A DNA stretch of 64,000 nucleotides. It comes from Promethearchaeota archaeon. GTDB lineage: Archaea; Asgardarchaeota; Lokiarchaeia; Sigyniarchaeales; SOKP01. The notes below the pieces were generated by a model. The model did no database searches. It had not been told where the DNA came from and saw only the letters and a list, made by a program, of their open reading frames with translations. The stretch spans positions 1 to 64,000 of the forward strand of contig JAHLWS010000024.1 in NCBI GenBank assembly GCA_019057795.1, written 5' to 3'. Position numbers and translations under genes: made by a program. This document shows positions 17,689 through 25,200 of the stretch, in pieces; within the stretch, counting starts at the first letter, position 1, and each line of letters starts with the position of its first letter.

Positions 17689-18786
17689 ATGAGAAAAAAA
17701 ATTAAAGTATTTGGTGCTGCAGTTGATGCGAGTGACTTCCCTCTTAGTATTCAGATGAAACTTGCTTACTTAAATCAATTAACTCAAAATTTTGGTAATA
17801 GATCAAATTTCATTGATCCCTATGAAGCTTTTCTTATACATTCTAGTATTTTAACAGAGCAAAAATTCATCAAGATTGGTAAATTTCCTATTGACTCTTG
17901 GCTAACACCTAAACCCAAACTGGAGGATTTCCATCTAATAAATCAATTTAATTTCTCAAAATTTACAAATGATGGCTTATTAAAACCAATTTCAGATAAT
18001 CTTATGAGATATATAAACATTAATGTATTACCAGACATTCCTTTAATGATTGGAGTCGATCACTCGTTAACGGGAGGAGTTTTAACTGCTCTTTCCAAAG
18101 AATATGGACCTGAAAATCTATTAGTCTTAATTTTTGATGCTCATTTTGATGGATTACCAGCGAATATATCGATCGATATCTCAAAATATACTAACGATCA
18201 TCCCAATGAAGTAAATCCTTTAGTACTTGAATATAATTATTCACAAATGGAAGGTATTGAGATTAAAAATACTTACACATGTGCTTCGTTTTTATATAAT
18301 TTAATAAATACTAAAATCATAAGACCTGAAAATTTGATAATTTTTGGATGTCAAGATTATCCAGATGAAAGATATCGAGCTTTAAATGATCCGAGAATTG
18401 TAGAATTTGTTGAGTTTTATGATACAATAGAAAAAAACGGTGTTAAATTCATACCCAAAGCAGAAACTTCACAAATGCTTGATAGATTAAATCAAATCCT
18501 AAAGGATACAGTGAAATCAAATTTCTATCTGTCTTTTGATGTAGATGTTGGTGCTTTAAAAGAAATTATTGCTTCTCGATTTAGAAATGTTCTAGGACTT
18601 GATCAATCAACTATCATTAGTGCTGCTAAAATTATTAACAGCATAATAAAAACAGCAGATAATAAACTAGTCGGTCTTGATGTGATGGAAATTGAAACTT
18701 ATTTATTAAATAAGGTTTTTCCTAAGTCAGGTAGGGAAGATCAAACAATTGAAGTGGTGGATAATTTTCTTAGAATCTTTTTTTAA
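17689..18786 (+). CDS. arginase/agmatinase-fold (ureohydrolase) family protein
   Basis: This 365-residue protein keeps the binuclear-manganese motifs of ureohydrolases: GVDHSLTGG (His ligand), DAHFDG (Asp, His, Asp), SFDVDVGAL (two Asp) and a final GLDVMEIE (Glu). It is somewhat longer than arginase (about 300), with an extra N-terminal region of about 110 residues lacking recognisable motifs. It could hydrolyse arginine, agmatine, a guanidino acid or formimidoylglutamate. It is divergent from the FAD oxidase gene; a TATA-like TTTAAATATATAG (around 17650) lies about 30 nt before the ATG, which suggests a nearly leaderless transcript. The gene just escapes the insertion sequence, whose left end lies about 45 bp after its stop. 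Confidence 0.82.
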   Translation: MRKKIKVFGAAVDASDFPLSIQMKLAYLNQLTQNFGNRSNFIDPYEAFLIHSSILTEQKFIKIGKFPIDSWLTPKPKLEDFHLINQFNFSKFTNDGLLKPISDNLMRYININVLPDIPLMIGVDHSLTGGVLTALSKEYGPENLLVLIFDAHFDGLPANISIDISKYTNDHPNEVNPLVLEYNYSQMEGIEIKNTYTCASFLYNLINTKIIRPENLIIFGCQDYPDERYRALNDPRIVEFVEFYDTIEKNGVKFIPKAETSQMLDRLNQILKDTVKSNFYLSFDVDVGALKEIIASRFRNVLGLDQSTIISAAKIINSIIKTADNKLVGLDVMEIETYLLNKVFPKSGREDQTIEVVDNFLRIFF

Positions 18787-18824
18787 TTAAAATGGATTTC
18801 TTATAAATTAAAAAAAAAAAATAA

Positions 18825-18832
18825 GAATTATT
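18825..18832 (+). repeat. left 8-bp target-site duplication GAATTATT
   Basis: The octamer directly abuts the left inverted repeat and is identical to the one at 20395-20402. Confidence 0.8.
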
Positions 18833-20394
18833 GGGTATAACACCTTTTAGGTGATCATTAAATTTAAGTTTTTACTCATAGCCGCTTAGAACGGCTTGAA
18901 CGTAAATACGGTCGTTTTCGAGGTTTCTATACCCTTTTTTTTTCTTTTTATTACTTTTTATTAAATAACTATACAAAGGACGCCCCGCGAGATTTGTAAA
19001 TGGAATATATCCAGATTCCACAAGGAAAGTGTGAAGAGCGTATAATATATGTCCGTATTCCTTATCTCTCTGCTTTCTTCCTGCTCCGTTTCTTTTCACC
19101 TGTGAATTTTTACTTTCTATCTTGTTGGTGGTAATGTGTTTTCCTTTAAAAATTTTGAATATAGGAGTGAGCATCCGAATCATCCACTTTTTAGCGCCCG
19201 CACGGATGGATAACTTGTTAGTCTCGAAATTTACGAAAATTTTGGCAATACCTTCTTTCTGGAACGAATCGGATTGGTACTTCTCCAATTTTTGCCGCCA
19301 TCGTTCGTTCTTAGTTTCCGACATATCTGCTTTTCGAGGTCTGCCTCTCTTTTTCTGAATCTTGCCTTTAATGAACTTGATCTCCCACTTAAACGCGAGC
19401 TCATACTTATTGCGATAAAATACCTTCCAATGCGTGTAGATCTTATAATGTAAAAAGTGAGGACCAAGTTTTTCATATTTGCTGATGATAACCTCTCCAC
19501 GTTGCTTTTGGGTATGTAATTGAGCCACATGAATTACTTTACTACCGAATATCTTAGCAATTGATTTGTAAGAAGGCTCGCCATCGGTGATGAGGACTTT
19601 AAGTCTTTCTCTACACGCTTCAGGGATTTTGTGGAAAGCTTCAAGAATTGATGTCTTGAGATCGCCCTCATCTGCGAGTCCGATGGAAAGCGTTTCGAAT
19701 TCATTGTTGATAAATACAATTTCTGTATCAGAATTGCCTCGAGAACCCAAATATGTCTCATCTCCTAATATTACTCCTCTTGGAAGTGCTTTTAATTTCT
19801 GCTCAATTACCTCCGAATTCTGTTGGAAAGCTTGTGAAACAAACGATTTTTTAAATTGACTTAACTTTTGTTGAGGAATTCCCCATTGTTTTGCCACTCC
19901 AGTGAGCGGAAACTTTAAAATAAATAGCTCGTAAAGGATCTTTTTAATCATTTGTTGGTAAGATAATAAATTCCACATTTCAATATCCCTTCCAAACCGT
20001 TTCCCACATTTTGAACACATAATTCTATGCTCTCTTTTATATTCCAAATTGTTGAATCCATCCCATATGAGAGAACCTAAATGAGCGCATATTATTTGAG
20101 ATGTTGATTTTGAATTCAGTTTTTGTGGTCCAGAAAAAAGATTTATAGGTATCTTTTCATCTAAATTAGAATAAATTGTCATTTTAATACACCAATTTTT
20201 TATCTCTACTTATTACTGGGGAGAACTCCTATATTAATGTTTTCCTTGAGGTTGAGACCCCACACAGCATAAAGAATGATAGTTTGCTGAATGAAAAAAT
20301 AATACATCCAAGAGTTTAAATGGTATCAATCTAAATTTTTACTAAATAAGTAAAAGAAAAAAAATTTGGTTATCACCTAAAAGGTGTTAATACC
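18833..20394 (-). mobile_element. complete insertion sequence (IS1595-like by ends and target duplication)
   Basis: The terminal inverted repeats are GGGTATAACACCTTTTAGG at the left end and GGTATTAACACCTTTTAGG (reverse strand) at the right end. They share an uninterrupted AACACCTTTTAGGTGAT, itself partly palindromic. Both ends are flanked by the same 8-bp sequence GAATTATT (18825-18832 and 20395-20402), a target-site duplication. The element is about 1.56 kb with one transposase gene. Ends beginning with GG and 8-bp duplications agree with IS1595-type elements, but family placement needs a database comparison. Confidence 0.85.
18872..20182 (-). CDS. DDE transposase of the insertion sequence
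   Basis: This 436-residue transposase has an N-terminal zinc-ribbon-like group (Cys32, His34, Cys56, Cys59), a helical DNA-binding region (about 70-125) and a RNase-H-type catalytic core. The likely catalytic residues are Asp141 (LGDETYLG), Asp200 (LITDGEPSYK) and Glu356 (NKIESKNSQVK). A histidine pair (HVAQLH, 218-223) lies where Mutator/IS256-like enzymes have a conserved His. A long insertion between the second Asp and the Glu carries an AT-hook (RGRPRK, 279-284) for A+T-rich DNA. The frame is intact, so the copy may still be active. It reads opposite to the upstream arginase-like gene. Confidence 0.88.
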   Translation of the reverse strand: MTIYSNLDEKIPINLFSGPQKLNSKSTSQIICAHLGSLIWDGFNNLEYKREHRIMCSKCGKRFGRDIEMWNLLSYQQMIKKILYELFILKFPLTGVAKQWGIPQQKLSQFKKSFVSQAFQQNSEVIEQKLKALPRGVILGDETYLGSRGNSDTEIVFINNEFETLSIGLADEGDLKTSILEAFHKIPEACRERLKVLITDGEPSYKSIAKIFGSKVIHVAQLHTQKQRGEVIISKYEKLGPHFLHYKIYTHWKVFYRNKYELAFKWEIKFIKGKIQKKRGRPRKADMSETKNERWRQKLEKYQSDSFQKEGIAKIFVNFETNKLSIRAGAKKWMIRMLTPIFKIFKGKHITTNKIESKNSQVKRNGAGRKQRDKEYGHILYALHTFLVESGYIPFTNLAGRPLYSYLIKSNKKKKKGYRNLENDRIYVQAVLSGYE

Positions 20395-20402
20395 GAATTA
20401 TT
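20395..20402 (+). repeat. right 8-bp target-site duplication GAATTATT
   Basis: The octamer directly abuts the right inverted repeat and equals the left copy at 18825-18832. A perfect duplication suggests a fairly recent insertion. Confidence 0.8.
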
Positions 20403-20409
20403 TTAATAA

Positions 20410-20808
20410 CTATTTCTTTTCTTCTCTTAGATAGAAAAAGGTATTGAAGACCACTAATACTATCATTACTATGGTGTCTAACCAATGAAAGACGAGATTA
20501 GTTGCTGAGCGAATTAAGTATATATTAGAGGTAAGATTGACAAGGACTAATATAATAAGCAACATAATTGCAAACAGGAAAAACAATTTGATATAATCCC
20601 AATCTCCCTTAATTATTCCAAGCAAAACTGGAATTCCAAGAGCGATTAGGGCTCCACCAAAAAGACGCCAAAAGTGAGGGTCAAAATAGGGCGCATCATT
20701 AAGAGAATAAACAGCTTCAGGAAGAAACACATACATTATACCATAGACAAATGCGACTATCATGTTAATAATTAACACAATTTTCATTTCTTTTGAGAAT
20801 TCTGCCAT
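20410..20808 (-). CDS. four-helix membrane protein of unknown function
   Basis: This 132-residue protein has four hydrophobic segments at about 8-30, 48-66, 73-93 and 105-126, with short polar loops. A conserved-looking loop between the first two helices contains FDPHFWRLFGGALI, which recalls small DUF4345/DoxX-like membrane proteins, but I do not assign it to one. The C-terminus is charged (YLREEKK). The gene lies just beyond the right end of the insertion sequence, whose insertion point is 8 bp from its stop codon; the reading frame is complete, so the insertion did not break it. Transcription is toward the element. Confidence 0.65.
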   Translation of the reverse strand: MAEFSKEMKIVLIINMIVAFVYGIMYVFLPEAVYSLNDAPYFDPHFWRLFGGALIALGIPVLLGIIKGDWDYIKLFFLFAIMLLIILVLVNLTSNIYLIRSATNLVFHWLDTIVMIVLVVFNTFFYLREEKK

Positions 20809-21328
20809 AATTTATATACCTTGAATTTAGTTTTTTAACAAAATTATAAAAAATTATTATAAATAATATGCAAGATGCATATAAAAGTTTTTACAAAAAA
20901 GTAAATCAAAGTGCAATAATGATTTATTCTTTTACATGATTCTAACCCATATTTTTAGCTTTTTTATTATTTAACAACTAAAAAACACATAAATTCAAAA
21001 AGAAAAAAAAGATATATAGAATAGGAGGATGATTGGTCTGAGTTGAATCAAACCAAACTCAATCCTCCGTTCTATATACAGATTAAAGATTTCAACCCTC
21101 GATGAGACTTTCTCTTCTTAAGTGCTATCTCTTTCCTATGGATACTCAATAAGAAGTGAGGATTTAATTCTATTTATAGTTTTTATTGTTGAACATTCAT
21201 GGAAGTTCCGAATCGTAATGGAATTAAGACTATTCAAATGAATAGAAAATAAGATTTTATAACTTCTCATGGGTATTCTGAGAAGAATAAAGCAGTCTAG
21301 TAAACACAATAAGGCAAAAAATTTTGAA
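20809..21328. other. hairpin-rich intergenic region, 520 bp
   Basis: There is no credible open frame. The first part (20820-21000) is plain A+T-rich sequence. From 21013 to 21285 there are four separate inverted repeats (listed as a candidate RNA). T-rich sequence precedes the end of the AlaX gene. Confidence 0.5.
21013..21285. ncRNA. candidate structured non-coding RNA or hairpin cluster
   Basis: Four inverted repeats are visible. The first pairs TATATAGAATAGGAGGAT (21013-21030) with ATCCTCCGTTCTATATA (21062-21078), about 16 pairs with a small bulge and an inner TGAGTT/AACTCA stem. The others are CTTCTTA/TAAGAAG (21114-21120 with 21150-21156), CTATTCA/TGAATAG (21230-21236 with 21239-21245) and CTTCTCA/TGAGAAG (21263-21269 with 21279-21285). 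Stems this G+C-containing stand out against the surrounding A+T-rich sequence. I recognise no known RNA family (it is not SRP RNA or RNase P by the motifs I know), and the strand is unknown. Confidence 0.3.
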
Positions 21329-22036
21329 TTATTTGAGTATGAAATATAATCTCCTATTATTTTTTCCTTTATTTACAGTCTTAATAATTTCAATTTCGCC
21401 TACTTCTTTTAGACTTTTAATGTGGGTTCCACCATCTACTTGTTTATCGATGTCTCCAATTTTAACTATGCGAAATTCTTGTAAATCTTTAGGTAAGCCA
21501 ACAGCTAACCTTGCAAGTTCGGGTTCTTCTAATACTGCGGCTCTAGACATCGTTTCAATAGTGATTGGGAGGTCTTGTTTAATTATTTCGTTTGATTCCT
21601 CGACATAGGTTCGCAACTTTTCGGGTGAATAATCCTCCATTGAGAAATCCATTCTTGCTTTATCTAATTCAATCTGATTACCCGTGATTTTAGCGTTCGC
21701 TCTTCGGAATAGTAGGTTTGAGATGAGATGGCAAGCAGTATGATATCGCATGTATGTATATCGCCTTTCCCAATCGATTTCGCATTTAACCAAGTCTCCT
21801 TTTTTTAATCCCGGTTTTTCTACTTCGTGGCTAATTTCTCCAGAAAATTTGCCTACATAAACAACCTTGAATTTTTCACCGTCTTTAGTTATATAACCCT
21901 CGTCCCATGGTTGACCGCCTCCTTTAGGGTAAAAGGCTGTTTTATCAAGGACAATATATTTATCATCTTTCACAGAAACAACTTTAGCGTCCCAATTCTT
22001 TAAATAGGAATCTTTCATGTATAATGCTTCAGTCAT
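21329..22036 (-). CDS. alaX: alanyl-tRNA editing protein AlaX (AlaX-M type)
   Basis: The protein has about 235 residues and deacylates Ser- or Gly-tRNA(Ala) made by mistake. It has the AlaRS editing-domain motifs: YPKGGGQPWDEG (glycine loop), the first zinc pair in YHTACHLIS (HxxxH) and the second site in VDGGTHIKSLKEVGEI. An upstream ATG at 22090 exists, but the family normally starts as MTEALYMKDSYL, which is the ATG at 22036. A TATA-like AAAATTATAA lies about 30 nt before it, fitting a leaderless transcript, so 22036 is chosen. The protein lacks the aminoacylation domain and is cytosolic. Confidence 0.9.
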   Translation of the reverse strand: MTEALYMKDSYLKNWDAKVVSVKDDKYIVLDKTAFYPKGGGQPWDEGYITKDGEKFKVVYVGKFSGEISHEVEKPGLKKGDLVKCEIDWERRYTYMRYHTACHLISNLLFRRANAKITGNQIELDKARMDFSMEDYSPEKLRTYVEESNEIIKQDLPITIETMSRAAVLEEPELARLAVGLPKDLQEFRIVKIGDIDKQVDGGTHIKSLKEVGEIEIIKTVNKGKNNRRLYFILK

Positions 22037-22186
22037 AAAGTATAAAAAAGTAGTTACACTTATAATTTTATTCTTAAGAGTTTCGGCCAATTATCCAAAA
22101 TCTCTAAAATTCAACTAGTTCTTAAAAATAACTAGTAAGAATGTTAAATCGATGAAAAATTTTAAATTTAGATAAATTTTTTTATT

Positions 22187-22339
22187 TTAATCTTTTTCAT
22201 AGAGTTCTCCGGGTTTTGCACCACAAAAAGCTTCAATCTTCATAAATTTCATTTCTTTGGAGCAATTAGGGCAGAAATATTTATCAGGCTCTTTATCTGT
22301 AAATGAATACCCACATTCTTTACAAACTACCGCGTTCAT
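22187..22339 (-). CDS. small double-CxxC zinc-ribbon protein (50 aa)
   Basis: A short frame reads MNAVVCKECGYSFTD, then YFCPNC, then a third cysteine (AFCGAKPGELYEKD). The CKEC and CPNC knuckles, separated by 14 residues, form a standard zinc ribbon. The frame starts with ATG at 22339 and ends with TAA at 22187-22189. It lies upstream of AlaX on the same strand, with about 150 bp between. Such mini-ribbons are common in archaea; no function is assigned. Conserved knuckle spacing makes it unlikely to be a chance frame. Confidence 0.65.
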   Translation of the reverse strand: MNAVVCKECGYSFTDKEPDKYFCPNCSKEMKFMKIEAFCGAKPGELYEKD

Positions 22340-22571
22340 AGTATTTTAATCACGAATTAACTTTTAAAATGTTCTTATTATAAAATAGAAATCATCTAAG
22401 CCTTATTTAAATAAAAGATAAGACTTATTTGTTTTTTTTAATAATTTAAAAAAAAGATAGTGTATTATAATTTTTATCACTCATCTTTAATATCCTTGTA
22501 TAATTATATGAAAGATAAATGTTTTTAGGAGAATTTAAAAGAATTATTATTTATCCTTAGTTGATGAATCT

Positions 22572-23543
22572 ATGCTTTATTTTTTATTTCTTTATCAAAT
22601 TGAATCAGGAGAATTACTTTATGAGAAAGATTTCCAAGCAGATATTGATTCTCATATGGACCTATTTGGCTCTTTTTTTTCTGCATTAAAATTATTTGTT
22701 TCTGAAATAGCAGATGATAGTACAGGGGATTTAAAAACAATTGGATTAGGGCATTTAGTTGCTTCTATAATTAGGATACTAGAAGCCAACATTGACTTAG
22801 TGATAATCGCAGAAAATGATGATAAAAAAGAAATTCAAAAGTTAAGTTCAAAACTTAAAAGCATTGTTTTAAATTATAAAGAGTTATTCTTAGTTAACGC
22901 CGTTAAATCGGAAGATTTCGAAAAATTTGATAAAGAAATTAATGAAATCATACTTTCCCATCGAAAAATATTAGATCCTAATTTATTAATTGAAAAACAG
23001 AAAGATTTATTAAAAACTATATGGCATCAGAGAGGAAAAATTTCAGATCAACTAAGAGACAGAAGAAAAGATTTAGAAAACGAGAGAACAATTATAATTA
23101 ATAAACTTCTAAAAGAAGATAATGTTTTAAAAAAATTTTCCTTATGCAAACTAATACTAGAGCTCTCAGATAAGCTTGAAGACGAACAATTCTTTTTAGA
23201 GTACGAAAAAAAGGAAAAAATTATAGCGAATCAAATCAATGACCAGAAAATACGATTAAAATATTATCTAAACCGAGTCAAGGAATCGTTAAAAGGAGCC
23301 TCAAGTGCTTTCAGAGAAAGGACACTAATAGAAGGTGATTTTAAAGAAGTTTACACGAATCTGTACTCTTTTAGTTCAAAATTAAAAAATTTTGCTTCTG
23401 TAGAAGTTTACGAGAAATACTATCATTTAGCGAGCAAATTAATACTCAGAAAAGGGATCACTCCTGAAGAGTTTTCATTGGTAATTGACGAGATAAGCAA
23501 TATGGACGAAAATGTTGAATCCTATTTTCACATTGGAATTTGA
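22572..23543 (+). CDS. longin-like domain protein with coiled-coil C-terminus
   Basis: This 323-residue protein has an N-terminal 110 or so residues with a longin/roadblock-like order of strands and helices (LYFLFLYQIESGELLYEKDF, then FFSALKLFVSEI, LKTIGLGHLV, IDLVIIAENDD). This is a pattern I associate with Asgard longin proteins that partner small GTPases. Residues 120-320 are strongly helical and charged with heptad-like spacing, including a long Lys/Glu/Arg coiled coil (about 140-250). No membrane segment is seen. The domain call is from pattern only. It stands alone on the plus strand, and a small GTPase with a similar N-terminal region is encoded at 31039-32415. Confidence 0.6.
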   Translation: MLYFLFLYQIESGELLYEKDFQADIDSHMDLFGSFFSALKLFVSEIADDSTGDLKTIGLGHLVASIIRILEANIDLVIIAENDDKKEIQKLSSKLKSIVLNYKELFLVNAVKSEDFEKFDKEINEIILSHRKILDPNLLIEKQKDLLKTIWHQRGKISDQLRDRRKDLENERTIIINKLLKEDNVLKKFSLCKLILELSDKLEDEQFFLEYEKKEKIIANQINDQKIRLKYYLNRVKESLKGASSAFRERTLIEGDFKEVYTNLYSFSSKLKNFASVEVYEKYYHLASKLILRKGITPEEFSLVIDEISNMDENVESYFHIGI

Positions 23544-23651
23544 ACCATTACCCTAAAACCCTTGCGGGGGTTGTCAACACACATCTAATATTTTTATGTA
23601 TGTCTCATTCAAAAAAGGGTATATTATATACATTTAAGTGAATTCTATTTA

Positions 23652-23762
23652 TCATTTGAATCTCAACGTAAAAAAGCGCGCAAATTTTTTGCATACTTTA
23701 CAATAGTAATAACCTTCTTCTGTACCAATTGTTTTAGTTTTACATTTCAGACAAAATATCAT
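23652..23762 (-). CDS. mini zinc-ribbon protein (36 aa)
   Basis: A very short frame from ATG 23762 to TGA 23652-23654 encodes MIFCLKCKTKTIG, then YYYCKVCKKFARFF. Two C-x2-C knuckles are 13 residues apart, matching a zinc ribbon of the kind seen in archaeal mini-proteins. Basic residues dominate. No partner is evident; it is convergent with the longin-like gene. Called on the strength of the paired knuckles only. Confidence 0.5.
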   Translation of the reverse strand: MIFCLKCKTKTIGTEEGYYYCKVCKKFARFFTLRFK

Positions 23763-23944
23763 TCTAAATCAATTGTTAAAAGTTGCGATTTATTTTAAAG
23801 TTTGAAATTATAGGAAAAAAGTACGCTTAAATTTTGATTGATATTTAAAATAGTAAGGAATATAATGTAAAACTATAAATTTTAAATAATTTAATATAAA
23901 TCTCAGAGATATCAATTTGAAAAATAACCGAATTTTTTATTCAA

Positions 23945-24985
23945 GTGAAGCGCATGAAATTTGTTGAATATAAGAACGAAAAATTTGAAATTAAGAATGG
24001 TTTTCTAGATCTTGGTTTATTAGAAATTAAAGATATCTCTGAAATTGAAGGTTTAGACAAAGTTGATATAACTCATCTAGAACTCAGTTCAAATGAGATT
24101 ACGGAAATAAAAGGATTGGAAACGCTTCAGAACCTAGAAGTATTAAATTGCGGAAGCAATAATCTTACTGAAATTTCGGGATTAGACGAATTAGTAAACC
24201 TGAAAATCTTGCATTTAGCATCAAATCAAATTGCAGAAATAAATGGGCTAGATAGTCTTACTGAGTTAAAGGAATTATATTTAAGAGGGAATCAAATTAA
24301 TCAGTTGAGCGGATTTAATTCTTTAACTTCGCTTCAAAAATTAGATTTGTCTTGGAACTTAATTAGTAATGTAGAAGGGCTTGAATTACAAACTTTAGAA
24401 GTGTTATGGCTTGCTGGAAATTCGCTAACAAAAATCGAGGGTCTTGAAGATCTTAAAAATTTGAAAGTTTTAAATGCGGCAGGTAATCAAATAACTGACA
24501 TTCAGGGGCTTAAAAATCTGAAAAATTTAAAAGATTTATATCTAAATGATAACCAAATACAAGAATTAAACGGTTTAGATTCTCTTACTCAGTTAGAGAC
24601 GTTGTGGATTACGGCAAACCAAATTGAACTGATTAAAGGTCTAGATAACTGTAAAAATTTACAAGTTTTAAATTTAAAAGATAATAAAATTCGCGAGATT
24701 AACGGATTGTATTCGTTAACGAAATTAAATAAACTTTTTCTTTCTGGGAACGAGATTACTTTCATAAAGGGACTTGAGACCCTTCAAAATTTAGAGACGT
24801 TAGATTTAGGAAATAATCAAATTAATCAGATAAAAGGGCTAGAATCTCTAATGAATTTAAAGGATTTATGGCTTAACGGAAATAAAATTCTCCAAGATTT
24901 GCTTGACCAGCTCGGGGGGCTTGATTCAAGTGGATGTGCTTTAGATCCAATAAAGTTTGTGGAATATTGTCTGATTAATTTATAA
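23945..24985 (+). CDS. SDS22-type leucine-rich repeat protein
   Basis: This 346-residue protein is built almost wholly of about a dozen 22-residue repeats of the SDS22 type (pattern LxxLxxLxLxxNxIxxIxGL, for example LKELYLRGNQINQLSGF). Such proteins form a solenoid that binds partners, and are typical of eukaryotes, some bacteria and Asgard archaea. There is no signal peptide or membrane segment, so it is probably cytosolic. GTG at 23945 is the longest start; ATG at 23954 (MKFVEYKNEKFEI) is equally good. Neither has a clear ribosome binding site. Near-identical DNA repeats make internal recombination likely. Confidence 0.88.
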   Translation: MKRMKFVEYKNEKFEIKNGFLDLGLLEIKDISEIEGLDKVDITHLELSSNEITEIKGLETLQNLEVLNCGSNNLTEISGLDELVNLKILHLASNQIAEINGLDSLTELKELYLRGNQINQLSGFNSLTSLQKLDLSWNLISNVEGLELQTLEVLWLAGNSLTKIEGLEDLKNLKVLNAAGNQITDIQGLKNLKNLKDLYLNDNQIQELNGLDSLTQLETLWITANQIELIKGLDNCKNLQVLNLKDNKIREINGLYSLTKLNKLFLSGNEITFIKGLETLQNLETLDLGNNQINQIKGLESLMNLKDLWLNGNKILQDLLDQLGGLDSSGCALDPIKFVEYCLINL

Positions 24986-25200
24986 ATTCCTACTCTTGTA
25001 ATGAAATAAAACTATTCATATCGTTTGTTACTATATTACCTCTTAAACCGTATTTTTTTTTTAGTTTGATATATCTTAAACTTGAAGGATTTAAAATACA
25101 GAAAACTTAAATTATTCCCTTTTTAATCTTCGTACATGTTAGTATTTAAATATTTCTTCTTAGATTATATTGCTAATAATTATAAATTTAAAAAAAAAAG

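Noticed and set aside
19231..19761. Additional minus-strand frames inside the transposase gene
   Set aside because: They overlap the intact transposase in another frame and show no family motif. I do not read them as a second transposase or a frameshifted part.
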